Of a stretch of 24,531 nucleotides of DNA, positions 12,301 through 17,027 are shown piece after piece; position 1 is the first letter of the stretch; every line of letters begins with the position of its first letter. The DNA is taken from positions 1 through 24,531 of IMG/VR virus record IMGVR_UViG_3300031329_000024; one strand, written 5' to 3'. Position numbers and translations under genes: made by a program. The notes under the pieces were generated by a model. It did not search any database. It was not told the origin of the DNA and worked only from the letters and a program-made list of their open reading frames with translations. Origin of the DNA: a virus.

Positions 12301-12711
12301 AACACCATCCAACGGATTACCCGTTGCGAGTGCTATCTGACGAACATTTTTGAGTGATGTTTCAAAATCTTTGTTTGTGTCTGCTACTACTCGCAGACGG
12401 TTGTTAAGGTTGCTCACACTATCTGAGAGCTTTGTAAAGCCTACTATCGCTGCTGTAATTGCAATCGAAGACGCAATTGACGATATTAAGCCTTTGTAAT
12501 TAGTTGTTAGATCCTTTACTGACGCACTCGCTTTGGTAGCTTCTTTAGAGACTTTCTTTAACTCTCCTGAAGACTTTGCGCCAGATAGACGATCCATACT
12601 TTGCGAAGTTTTTGCAGAAGAAGATGCCACGGTATCTAGACTTTTGTTCAGTCTGGAAAGATCGCGTAACGCCTGTGAAGAATCTGATTGAGTTCTTATT
12701 TGAATAGCCAT
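3313..12711 (-). CDS. Tail tape measure protein, 3132 residues
   Basis: The largest gene in the window. The start is set by AGGA six bases upstream of the ATG. The N-terminus (about 1-75) is Ser/Lys-rich and coiled-coil-like. Residues about 80-290 match the conserved tape-measure N-terminal region, with S-G-A-S-A-Q-E-A-N-S-V-I-I-Q-L-G-Q-G and L-A-G-E-E-L-R-A-V-L-E-G. Several long hydrophobic stretches follow (about 1335-1420, 1560-1720, 1975-2060), expected for segments that enter the inner membrane during ejection. The C-terminal ~450 residues have the usual tape-measure end: G-G-L-I-T-G-P-G-T-G-T-S-D-S-I-P, then W-L-S-D-G-E-Y-V-V-N-A and K-G-G-M-V-G. The protein sets tail length and is ejected ahead of the DNA. 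At the usual ~0.15 nm per residue it would predict a tail near 450-470 nm, much longer than lambda's. No lysozyme or peptidase motif was noticed, but the middle was read only by eye. Confidence 0.95.
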   Translation of the reverse strand: MAIQIRTQSDSSQALRDLSRLNKSLDTVASSSAKTSQSMDRLSGAKSSGELKKVSKEATKASASVKDLTTNYKGLISSIASSIAITAAIVGFTKLSDSVSNLNNRLRVVADTNKDFETSLKNVRQIALATGNPLDGVANIYSKVALAGKRFNVSQSQTAKFTQNVSKSLAISGASAQEANSVIIQLGQGLGSNRLAGEELRAVLEGSQYLALQLAEGMGIPFETLRKEAELGRLTYSRVVNGMLKQSDKINESFEKINFTFSRAFKNLGTSINILFSEISENFTGDRGGLPGIIKDWADSIAASTDMIAYKIDLNVFKMKLLFVDIRNTLLSFAGIRVEFGVFNGVVDGLTSVRDNFNRFVYDVERNNMDAALTNLSKAIGGVGDTSKALFKAFRPESIIDTLAQLNSLGGGSKDVSFFISSISDAQTLSELMTKLSSHQLFKTFRNPAALGLFSGIGDELGMERFPAQLRNVITSTYAELLNGDTANVEEGAAFVRKQFESFLDKIGIEDIRAKSSDFAEVIESYVGTISEGLQSGVGQLAPFFENASSEELLERARQMFEGDSKVFKLLENLLLDKNADTRAIQVLLSAATTDYSRFQVASFQTASYGVESGSRALDATVRNSAQRNSAQLVSSFDQIEKSAETFGGNLVQNFGSTLTESVAILKGKIADLAGSQNLLTNEVVISLFKDIENGSKSAAASVGSVIDALKLIAADNNLSFGSLQGTIDEVRVYSELLEKVAGNASFDGAADGASRLKDIFSLTNEVLGMTSDLTKLTSTDIANRLADSLVGNSLKFGAAIMQYKRGVTEVQSVENFFGEEAARRLDGIVSNMALLGNYSGDSANIFSSFNIDVNRKDIGEFVKLWTSTNSKLIAERQKALGTLDSVKISSLDIIKDIYSNTQGDTLLDKMLSASDLKAKIAQVRNSAESEFANNTVEATIVTTGTGLQLVRDFGIIVDGFVDNSDRALRQVKNVQLGLLKDLAKATFSTGSEAFGFTDEKIAEFKQKASNILGTPLELNIKTADVLDGLDNIVSAGKEAAEELPDFFDKLFNDSKSEKFVSAMSGTFDAVVKSFKGIFGLFGSFDLSLDPLFDVTTITRLQVQISELASSFGDLFSPSMSSGFALDGLMEASGDTITAVKSLFDSLFNTNFNTDGFDTALKKVGDGFQETFQQIGTALSEIGSFGETVGKSISSLFSSSGGSAFVGAFTSGLGIVFGYFVTLFQTFSLKNIVQGFKDLYLGIAEGFKEGLVEALGDALTSEQGRRWTQFFGVSDINKTLTSVDSINGKQLDYAGMQEGSFGGVGQQRFNEYRPFLYEQFMAIPKEFQDGLSKAVLAAFGAAITLGLSFKTVGGGALVLFKKILALTIAAAFIDDGVAQSLTTVLGRAFSTVLSLFAGFFTTMPLELGILLAARIGLAFQPIRESFTRLLGGVAKAPFDLIKGFSEGIQRKGNDSALLNIRDLESGNNRSIKDLEATRQKLLTNRESLTNSLVSTNRKAGINITPAALEKATRQGTLAGNSKQFDQLISYNQRIAKSNGDLVNLQKSSVKLSRRLSLAESEDFRLNTNREERRNNFFGAASGIGSILGIGAGLYLTQTEGFGKAVDNILGATETAGKALTTFSFVLKTGLLVALPSALATVGGVAFSLISRSLLAIVVGASAIFLKPLLIIGAVIVGLTTAFNWLALSVYPGSNLMKGITALTSGFAALIILPAKIFTALSELSFDDVLQGLGEFNPFETLGNVAKAAAERLESLNNSLQDSSSAFRKVFGKVNDMLQFGLWAIQDFGLSIIGALAYFKLFSSPSLTERLGRFTKGIDLSATGLSNLSKKLKNIAGISAGGSVQDARLQASLMEKQAKTQAKALTNTLNASANRVTAQMLAMNINGVTDSAVNVKKNAVDGNFDKYGKKNIAAMTRLKSALDSQTLASKSVANSNDRLAAANRRVRVLERRDAMQAQRLATRQAGFTNSAGRAGSVIGGAVGTGLALSGVFSKFSDNIIVQIVAAVSSISLLSVAVEKLFSFVAGNLFKLGAMIVTGLGLKVVLGLGVLAALLVGLFPNIVSDAKDAPRQFGWDEFGKGVETPMETVNRVSDEAAIRMVASWDAIVAADLSTWQGWLTTVREVLASSIRGFVTGMSVIIAMFDALRDKLKIFLPEPLKGTNNASGAALNASVSVWMKIRKLVDSITGSELVSKASPEDWKALTQSVIQSRSVGVQSELMPESGMFTNASYGYVLDEILANSGQAQAGRVWADGAPTKVELPKADILGAGKDLAKSFGDNLGNAIKEPITKIVGAVSEEITKNTVIAKAPVKSELKEGDVSKLTAEEKGSEKFFPMKGIIRQIDDTRQRIDQLSANFLKPETSKEDKRLINEQLILLQSRLEEALLQLNTGLDERAGIASTRSNLDAAGKGIEGWVGMTQEKIEEFRSIFRNSADGFEAVKEILSRYGSSVFDIFKSPSVFSIEGIEPATLQEWQTSIATVLKKTINGAMEPLSLSLLRDFSTEGFFEDYKRRVADLADLTKSYNKEPADTANKVSLKGQIAKMEKGLEDFVKNAKKTIEETKFIDSGGSVGKFSEVLQSMQTAFPSLNASMQDLLNVPEEFRKNAFKQAQEYAAALRILESEDAGDADKESAALVVNEFKRKANESELFAVFLKYGETFEKLNAGLARVGVEGFDRDVFRRLPENIQQSLYTSIDAMEKTFLAVDTNKLQGTAKLTAMKLTDDLQAALAREFELLVKVKEAGISFATGVKDNFTSGLSDVFTGESSFEDFLKSMIDNFTRSIINTFIEGFTDNLIGEEGAVMKLLQGIGSSVFADGSFFGKEAEEKLPDLSGPTANLNAGLVTQTAALQSALQLQTLEFVNALKGFLQANGLDVPMGLSASLGEREFSEFSAPLPAFDINSYGSPEVPALVSEDFKANVAGGDTADLGGAFSKPLLQNTAVTAEGFKGMGDIFNMGTGQIVLAIGGLAGSFAAARNGDTIGALLGLATTAVSVFGLGAPAAPVLAAATGGLITGPGTGTSDSIPTWLSDGEYVVNAKATKANRELLHNINFGNAKKYAKGGMVGTSKLMAFTPAAAPVLDSKPAKSAQPIHVTNEFNLTGDLSRQTKQEIIKLGGEISSIVYSNFREKRLMS

Positions 12712-12714
12712 TGC

Positions 12715-13038
12715 CTATCCTTTCTTCTCTACGATTAAACCTCTGACATCACCGTAACGTAATGCCGCTTTTTCTATAAACAATTCAGGTGCTTGCTTTG
12801 AAGAACCATTGTTCAAGTTTTCTATGTGATCAGCCGAATTGGAAATTATCGCCTCATCGTCTGATATGAAATCAATAGACCAACTTGCTTTTGCTTCACC
12901 TGTATCTACAGGGGTTGCTGCTTGTAAGTCTTTAAAAAGCGACAAAGCCGCCTTGTGAGTACCTTCCCGCCTGAGCGTATTGGAAGATGTTCTCAGAAAC
13001 GTCTTTGCCGCATTTATACCTTTTATCTTCATACTCAT
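12715..13038 (-). CDS. HK97 gp10-like tail completion / neck protein
   Basis: 107 residues. It carries the two patterns typical of the HK97 gp10-like family: A-T-P-V-D-T-G-E-A-K-A-S-W (about 41-53) and D-H-I-E-N-L-N-N-G-S-S-K-Q-A-P (70-84) followed by F-I-E-K-A-A-L. Family members act at the head-tail junction or in tail completion. AAGGA precedes the ATG by seven bases, and the start lies one base after the stop of the frameshift-extension frame. A second Met at codon 3 is a less likely start. Its position, between the tail chaperone and the tape measure rather than among the connector genes, is unusual. The family call is fairly safe; the exact role in this phage is inference. Confidence 0.72.
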   Translation of the reverse strand: MSMKIKGINAAKTFLRTSSNTLRREGTHKAALSLFKDLQAATPVDTGEAKASWSIDFISDDEAIISNSADHIENLNNGSSKQAPELFIEKAALRYGDVRGLIVEKKG

Positions 13039-13039
13039 A

Positions 13040-13375
13040 TTACAATCCTTCTATTACAGCACCACCTTTTGCTTTCAACATGAGAGTATGGAAAGCACTG
13101 CCGAGTAACTTCTTGCCAGCGGCTTCGTCTCGCTTGCTGCCGAATATCGGCCCCAAAGAGGGAAACACGTCTTCTGGTTTGCTTTTCAACTCGCTGAAAG
13201 ATCGCATAATATTGTATGTGCGAAAATCCTCACGCCAACCTATCGGGCGTTTTTCGAGATAAGCCAGCCATTCGATATATTCTTCAAAAGGCCAACTTCT
13301 CACTTCTCGAACAGATTTTCCGAGGAACCATGCCAACTCAAAAAGTTGAAGTTCCTCATCTGAAAGCGTTACTTT
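13040..13375 (-). CDS. Tail assembly chaperone, T-like extension made by -1 frameshift
   Basis: This frame continues the upstream chaperone when ribosomes slip back one base at GGGAAAA. The fused product would be about 217 residues (106 from the first frame plus about 111 here). Reading through the slip gives K-K-V-T-L-S-D-E-E-L-Q-L-F-E-L-A-W-F-L-G-K-S-V-R-E, which looks like the T part of lambda G-T style chaperones (E-L-A-x-x-x-L-G-K-x-V-x-E). The frame has no convincing start of its own: the first possible one is a TTG at 13336 with no good Shine-Dalgarno, and it would cut off the conserved E-x-L-Q-L-x-E-L segment. The rest is a short helical, Trp-rich region (about W-P-F-E-E-Y-I-E-W-L) and a basic tail. 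The product would recruit tail tube subunits to the tape measure and not remain in the virion. Confidence 0.72.
   Translation of the reverse strand, partial: KVTLSDEELQLFELAWFLGKSVREVRSWPFEEYIEWLAYLEKRPIGWREDFRTYNIMRSFSELKSKPEDVFPSLGPIFGSKRDEAAGKKLLGSAFHTLMLKAKGGAVIEGL
13322..13357 (-). other. Stem-loop downstream of the slippery site
   Basis: On the minus strand GAGGAAC is followed, after 22 bases, by its perfect complement GTTCCTC. Inside lies a second inverted pair, CAAC/GTTG, around a seven-base loop. It begins 17 bases after the slippery heptamer. Such structures often stimulate -1 frameshifting, though the spacer is longer than the usual 5-9 bases, so its role is inference. Confidence 0.45.
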
Positions 13376-13692
13376 TTTCCCTGATCTAATCCAGAGTGCT
13401 TACTTACTGCACTTGAAAGTTTGATCAATTCGTCCATAGGAAAGTTTTTGATTTCTTCGTCTTCCAACTCTGCAAAGTCTGGACAGCCTTTCTTTATGAT
13501 GGCAAACATAATATCCATCTCATTGAACGACTCTTCTTCTGCACGTTTGTTTAACTCTTGCAGAGACTCTACTTCGGAAATAGTCAATTTTGTCAAATTC
13601 ACAGGTACGCCCATGAAGTCAAACTTCTTTACAACCTTTTTGTTATAAAGGTCGCGTTCTGATAATAAATTTCTAAGTGTATTTTCGCTCAT
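13369..13692 (-). CDS. Tail assembly chaperone, G-like (first frame)
   Basis: 107 residues from the ATG at 13692. This start was preferred over an upstream in-frame ATG at 13740 because AAGG lies seven bases before it, the upstream ATG lies inside the previous gene, and residues before it look unrelated. The protein is short and acidic: F-D-F-M-G-V-P-V-N-L-T-K-L-T-I near the N-terminus, a helix with E-S-L-Q-E-L-N-K-R-A-E-E-E-S, and a C-terminal helix D-E-L-I-K-L-S-S-A-V. Tail chaperones of siphophages have this size, acidity and position (after the tube protein, before the tape measure). The last codons GGA AAA AAG TAA contain the slippery run, strong support for the G/GT assignment. The protein keeps the tape measure soluble and guides tube polymerisation; it is not expected in the finished tail. 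Confidence 0.75.
   Translation of the reverse strand: MSENTLRNLLSERDLYNKKVVKKFDFMGVPVNLTKLTISEVESLQELNKRAEEESFNEMDIMFAIIKKGCPDFAELEDEEIKNFPMDELIKLSSAVSKHSGLDQGKK
13375..13381 (-). promoter_or_regulatory. -1 programmed frameshift slippery heptamer GGGAAAA
   Basis: The minus strand reads CAG GGA AAA AAG TAA in the chaperone frame, so G-GGA-AAA is in the exact X-XXY-YYZ phase needed for simultaneous slippage. The zero-frame stop is only two codons on. The -1 frame is open for 111 residues and encodes a T-like sequence. Lambda uses the closely similar GGGAAAG. Confidence 0.8.
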
Positions 13693-13702
13693 TGTACTTA
13701 CC

Positions 13703-13924
13703 TTACTTGAATTTTTCTGAATTAAGCTTTTGGAAATCATCTAACATTTTCCTTAAACCATGTAATAGTCCGAGAGTTTCGAAAATCTCTTTGGACTTTT
13801 CTTGATCACCTTCAAAATCTTTAATACGATCGAAGGTCTTGCGAATGCTGAAGTCAATATCTTTGCGACAGTGTTTTGCTGTCAATCTCAGAATATAACC
13901 TCGATTAAAGTTGTTCTTACTCAT
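13703..13924 (-). CDS. Small unknown protein between tail tube and tail chaperone
   Basis: 73 residues, mostly charged and helical, basic at both ends (M-S-K-N-N-F-N-R-G at the start, K-L-N-S-E-K-F-K at the end). A central stretch F-D-R-I-K-D-F-E-G-D-Q-E-K-S-K-E and L-H-G-L-R-K-M-L-D-D-F suggests two helices. I do not recognise a family. The Shine-Dalgarno is weak (GGTAA about eight bases upstream). The gene starts only 16 bases after an intrinsic terminator, so it must be expressed by read-through or from a promoter inside the tube gene. It ends 10 bases before the chaperone start, whose ribosome binding site overlaps its stop codon, so the two are probably coupled. A tail-assembly role is only positional inference. 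Confidence 0.6.
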   Translation of the reverse strand: MSKNNFNRGYILRLTAKHCRKDIDFSIRKTFDRIKDFEGDQEKSKEIFETLGLLHGLRKMLDDFQKLNSEKFK

Positions 13925-13940
13925 AATTGATTTACCATTG

Positions 13941-13966
13941 TAAATAAAGAGGAGCCGAAGCCCCTC
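13941..13966 (-). terminator. Rho-independent terminator after the tail tube gene
   Basis: On the minus strand GAGGGGC-TTCG-GCTCCTC forms a seven-base-pair stem (one G-U pair) closed by the very stable C(UUCG)G tetraloop, followed at once by TTTATTTA. It starts 11 bases after the tube protein stop and lies in the only intergenic gap longer than 50 bases. Its likely effect is to reduce transcription of chaperone, tape measure and tip genes relative to capsid and tube genes. Confidence 0.82.
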
Positions 13967-13977
13967 CCAATTTTGAC

Positions 13978-14547
13978 TTAGGTACCGGTAAAAGCACCGT
14001 AGAAATCAGATTGCACAGTGATGGTAACTGTTGCAGTGTTTGCATCAGTCAACTGTGGTGAAACCTGTAACGCTTCGATCTTACCTACCCAGTAATAACT
14101 AGTATTCTGCGTACCCATTGCGTCTGCTGCAAAAGCTGCAGGAGCAGAGTTAAGAAGAGTGAAACGGAAAACGTACTGTTTGCCATCACCTACTGACTTA
14201 CCTAAGAGAGAGACTGAATCCCAATCTGCCGGTACGTAGTTGACTTGCAGCTCGATAGAAGGTGCGTCTGCTTGACCTTGAATTTGCTGTGATGTTGACT
14301 GACCGTAAACAGGTACGTTTACAACGTTAGGTGGTGTACCCATTGCTGGGAATTCACGTACATCTTTGATGCGAACGAATTCACCGCCAGCAGCAGTCAT
14401 TATCTCAGTAGGTTCAAGTTCTGAGGCAAAGCATGCTTTTAAAAGCGCTTCAGAAGGGTTGTTAACTACTGCTGCTACATCTGCTGCGTCTAGGCATACA
14501 GATAAGTCTGAAAACATACCTGCGCCAATTGAATTAATATGTGCCAT
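13978..14547 (-). CDS. Major tail tube protein
   Basis: 189 residues. The start has GGAG ten bases upstream and lies two bases after the previous stop. The protein is neutral to acidic and beta-rich, with no membrane segment or Cys pair. Visible blocks are an N-terminal M-A-H-I-N-S-I-G-A-G-M-F-S-D-L, a central G-E-F-V-R-I-K-D-V-R-E-F-P-A-M-G-T-P-P-N-V-V and a C-terminal T-A-T-V-T-I-T-V-Q-S-D-F-Y-G. Proteins of this size and make-up just before the tail chaperone are the tube subunits that stack into hexameric rings around the tape measure. The strong terminator right behind the gene fits a product needed in many more copies than the proteins after it. The call rests on position, size and composition, not a signature motif. 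Confidence 0.75.
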   Translation of the reverse strand: MAHINSIGAGMFSDLSVCLDAADVAAVVNNPSEALLKACFASELEPTEIMTAAGGEFVRIKDVREFPAMGTPPNVVNVPVYGQSTSQQIQGQADAPSIELQVNYVPADWDSVSLLGKSVGDGKQYVFRFTLLNSAPAAFAADAMGTQNTSYYWVGKIEALQVSPQLTDANTATVTITVQSDFYGAFTGT

Positions 14548-14549
14548 TG

Positions 14550-14942
14550 TTACATTACTCCGTTATAATTGAAAGAAATTTGGTATTTGACCTTAGTTAA
14601 ACTCTCGTTAACAGAATCAGTAGTCAAAATGTCAAGGACGCTGTCCATAAACTGAGTGTTGCCTATTGTTCTGCCGTTTAAATAAGTGTCGAGAATGTCT
14701 GCGATCTGGTAAGTTCGAGAAGAACCTACTCCGGCTGGACTGAATATTTCTAAAATTAATATACCTGAAATCGATCTAATATTGTAGCCAGGCAAGCTGG
14801 GGAGAATGCTTATTCTAACAAACTCCGTCAAGTCTTCTGGTATCTTGTAATTGGCAGGAAAAGCAGGGAGATTTTCATTTCGCCACTCTTCTGCTGCAAA
14901 TACTGAGAAGATATCATTTTCTAGATTTTCATAACGACTCAT
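14550..14942 (-). CDS. Tail terminator / tail completion protein
   Basis: 130 residues, overlapping the previous gene by four bases (ATGA). The sequence starts with a helix (Y-E-N-L-E-N-D-I-F-S-V-F), then F-V-R-I-S-I-L-P, G-I-L-I-L-E-I-F-S-P-A-G-V-G and a helix D-I-L-D-T-Y-L-N-G, ending with a strand that reads Y-Q-I-S-F-N-Y-N-G. The order helix, strand, G-x-L-x-x-x-I-F, helix D-x-L-D-x-x-L is usual for tail terminators (lambda gpU-like; DUF4128-like). These cap the tube when it reaches its final length and bind the head. No catalytic motif is present. Alternative: another neck component. Confidence 0.65.
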   Translation of the reverse strand: MSRYENLENDIFSVFAAEEWRNENLPAFPANYKIPEDLTEFVRISILPSLPGYNIRSISGILILEIFSPAGVGSSRTYQIADILDTYLNGRTIGNTQFMDSVLDILTTDSVNESLTKVKYQISFNYNGVM

Positions 14943-15301
14943 TGCACCGCCCCTTGTCTATGAACATCTACCAAAGTGATAAAATTGTCTGAAAAAACTT
15001 TTTCACCAACGCTCCAAAGAAAACCTTCTATTTCAACACTGTCATATGTCTTGATGTCACTTGCCTCAGCTGTTTGGAACAGGAGTTGTTGACTTCTGGA
15101 AGACACAGTGTCACCTTCAGATTCTATTTTGAGAACTATTGCTTGCAAAGTAACAGATGTTTTTGTTACATCTTTGGTAGTCTTTAAGCCGAAATTAAAA
15201 CCCGCCTCTTCTCTGCCCACAAAAACAACATCAACCGCCAAGTCTTTCAGTTGTCTAAATGCACGTCGAAGATTACTGCCTATCAATTTCTTATAAGCCA
15301 C
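14939..15301 (-). CDS. Head-tail joining (stopper/closure-type) protein
   Basis: 120 residues. The start codon is GTG and shares one base with the preceding stop (TAGTG), so translation is probably coupled. The N-terminus is basic (M-A-Y-K-K-L-I-G-S-N-L-R-R-A). The rest is beta-rich: D-V-V-F-V-G-R-E-E-A-G-F, T-L-Q-A-I-V-L-K-I-E, and D-S-V-E-I-E-G-F-L-W-S-V-G-E-K. The final block matches a pattern common in head-closure proteins, where a strand and W near the end precede the last strand. It lies between a connector-like protein and the tail terminator, the usual place for the stopper that closes the portal channel after packaging. Family not proven. Confidence 0.55.
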   Translation of the reverse strand: MAYKKLIGSNLRRAFRQLKDLAVDVVFVGREEAGFNFGLKTTKDVTKTSVTLQAIVLKIESEGDTVSSRSQQLLFQTAEASDIKTYDSVEIEGFLWSVGEKVFSDNFITLVDVHRQGAVQ

Positions 15302-15783
15302 TAGTTTGCTCTAAACCATGCGTTACTCTTCCCACCATTTATGCGAAGAGGTGCTATCAACGTTTTCACAAGAGGCGGTATCTTGGAAGCTGGTCGAATA
15401 GTTTTGAGTTCAATAGTACTTATTTTCAGCTCAGTTACGCTGCCCGAATCGTCTAATACACCATCATTCAAAAGAAGATGTAATGCAAGTTCAATTGTAG
15501 CAGTTACAATGCGCTGAGGTGCTCCCACACTTTCCATTTGAACCATCATACCAAGTCTTGTGTCAAAGTATGCGCCAGTTCTTGGAAAAGCCAAAGGTTG
15601 AGAAGAACTCACAACTACACCAGACCAGTCCAGACTGTCCAAAACCGAAGTAGCTGTTACCAGCGCTTGGTCTTTACGTTCATCTGAAGCTGTTACCCAG
15701 TCAGTAGCGTCAAGTCGATTCTCAAAGTAGGCTTCGGCATCGCCCAAACCTGCATAAGAGTTGACACTTTTGATTAACGCCAT
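15301..15783 (-). CDS. Head-tail connector / adaptor (DnaT-like family)
   Basis: 160 residues, with GGAG nine bases upstream. It resembles the phage 'DnaT-like' adaptor family: an N-terminal S-Y-A-G-L-G-D-A-E-A-Y-F (about 9-20), W-V-T-A-S-D-E-R-K-D-Q-A-L-V-T-A-T-S-V-L-D (29-49), then L-A-F-P-R-T-G-A and a helix I-E-L-A-L-H-L-L. Despite the family name these proteins are adaptors that bind the portal ring and form the first neck layer, like HK97 gp6; there is no reason to think it binds single-stranded DNA here. Its location directly after the major capsid gene fits. Confidence 0.72.
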   Translation of the reverse strand: MALIKSVNSYAGLGDAEAYFENRLDATDWVTASDERKDQALVTATSVLDSLDWSGVVVSSSQPLAFPRTGAYFDTRLGMMVQMESVGAPQRIVTATIELALHLLLNDGVLDDSGSVTELKISTIELKTIRPASKIPPLVKTLIAPLRINGGKSNAWFRAN

Positions 15784-15798
15784 GAGTCTTCTCCTCGA

Positions 15799-17016
15799 TT
15801 AGTTGTGGAATACTGGTAAAATACCTAGTGATAGTGCAGAAGAAGAGGTGCGCTTCCATACACCACGGTTCGTGTGAACACCACTTGAAGCAGTGTTGGA
15901 AGAAATCGCAGCGTGAATATTGTCATCAGACTTGCGTACAGAACCACAAAGAGCTGCTTGGTTGGTTGAAGTGTAATCTGCAACGAAAGCATTCTCAGAA
16001 CCAGCCCAAGAGTAACCACGAGGATGATAAATACCGCCCCAACGAGACCAAATTTGAGTTGTACCACCACCTTGATAAGCAGCGCCTTTACGAGTAATTT
16101 CGGTAGGCAGAGGTACGTCAACTGCAACATTCTCAATAGAACCAGGCAATACGATAAACGAAGTCTTGCTGCCTACTATGTCTACACCGCCACCAGTATT
16201 GAAAGCAACTAGTTCAGCAGTAGTAAAACCTTGGTTTGCACGAGTCTGTAATAGACGGAACTTACCTTGGAAGAGAGTGTTAAAAGTGATGTTACCATCT
16301 ACTACACGATCTTGGTCAACTAAGTTTGCAGAACGGAAAGAAGCATAAACTTCTGGCGAACAAATCAAGTAAGCGTACTCTGGCTCGTAATCTTTGTAAG
16401 CCATACCGAAAGCATTTAATAACGCTTCAGCACGAGCTGCGCCTTGTAAAGCAGCAGAAGCAGCAGAAACAATGTTACCACCTAAATCTACGTAGAAACC
16501 GTAAGCCATGTCAGCAGGGTCGTTTGCAAAGGTCTGTCCACCCAAGCCACCGTCATCAGTGCCGTAGAACAACTCAGTGGCAGCTACACCTTTAAGCGTT
16601 GCCAAAATTGAATTGTGCTCATCTTGTGCACGAGTTTCACCAAAGTCACGACCGATCTTTGCAAGACCGTCTACTTGAGTTACAACTTGCTTCATGTTGA
16701 TTTTCTCAGCACCGTGTGTACGTACAGTTTTAATGTACTTATACATGCTTGTGCCGTAATCAGACAAAGCACCATCTGTAGAGTCTGTTAAGCTGGCAAT
16801 GTTGATTGCTGCGTTAATCGGAGTGTTCCAACGTGCTTGACCGATAAATGTTTCGGTATCGGCTACGATATCTGGATTGGAACCTACGATACCTGTTGAG
16901 TTTAACTTCTTTGCAGAAGTGTAAGCTTCATCGCTGTAACCTGTTATTGCAGATTGTAAAACAACGTTACTTTGGGCGTCATCGCCTATGATTGAACCGT
17001 CAAAATTTTGAGACAT
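15799..17016 (-). CDS. Major capsid protein
   Basis: 405 residues, directly after the scaffold gene and before the connector genes. AGGAA lies eight bases upstream of the ATG. The N-terminal ~40 residues are flexible and Ser/Asp-rich. Residues about 85-115 read A-L-S-D-Y-G-T-S-M-Y-K-Y-I-K-T-V and may form the long spine-like helix region; I-G-R-D-F-G-E-T-R-A-Q-D-E-H-N (about 125-140) and F-Y-V-D-L-G-G follow. There is no sign of a protease or of a delta domain in front of it, so a separate scaffold probably takes that job. The fold is expected to be HK97-like but cannot be shown from sequence alone; position and size carry the call. Confidence 0.82.
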   Translation of the reverse strand: MSQNFDGSIIGDDAQSNVVLQSAITGYSDEAYTSAKKLNSTGIVGSNPDIVADTETFIGQARWNTPINAAINIASLTDSTDGALSDYGTSMYKYIKTVRTHGAEKINMKQVVTQVDGLAKIGRDFGETRAQDEHNSILATLKGVAATELFYGTDDGGLGGQTFANDPADMAYGFYVDLGGNIVSAASAALQGAARAEALLNAFGMAYKDYEPEYAYLICSPEVYASFRSANLVDQDRVVDGNITFNTLFQGKFRLLQTRANQGFTTAELVAFNTGGGVDIVGSKTSFIVLPGSIENVAVDVPLPTEITRKGAAYQGGGTTQIWSRWGGIYHPRGYSWAGSENAFVADYTSTNQAALCGSVRKSDDNIHAAISSNTASSGVHTNRGVWKRTSSSALSLGILPVFHN

Positions 17017-17027
17017 TTGGATATTTC

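Noticed and set aside
13040-13336. Independent 98-residue gene starting at TTG
   Set aside because: No convincing ribosome binding site, and conserved chaperone residues lie before the TTG in the same frame, so frameshift expression is the better explanation.
13369-13740. Longer tail chaperone start (123 residues)
   Set aside because: The extra 16 residues are encoded mostly inside the previous gene, and the ATG at 13692 has its own AAGG site.
15825-16136. 103-codon minus-strand frame inside the major capsid gene
   Set aside because: Out-of-frame shadow of the capsid gene: hydrophobic, with no ribosome binding site.
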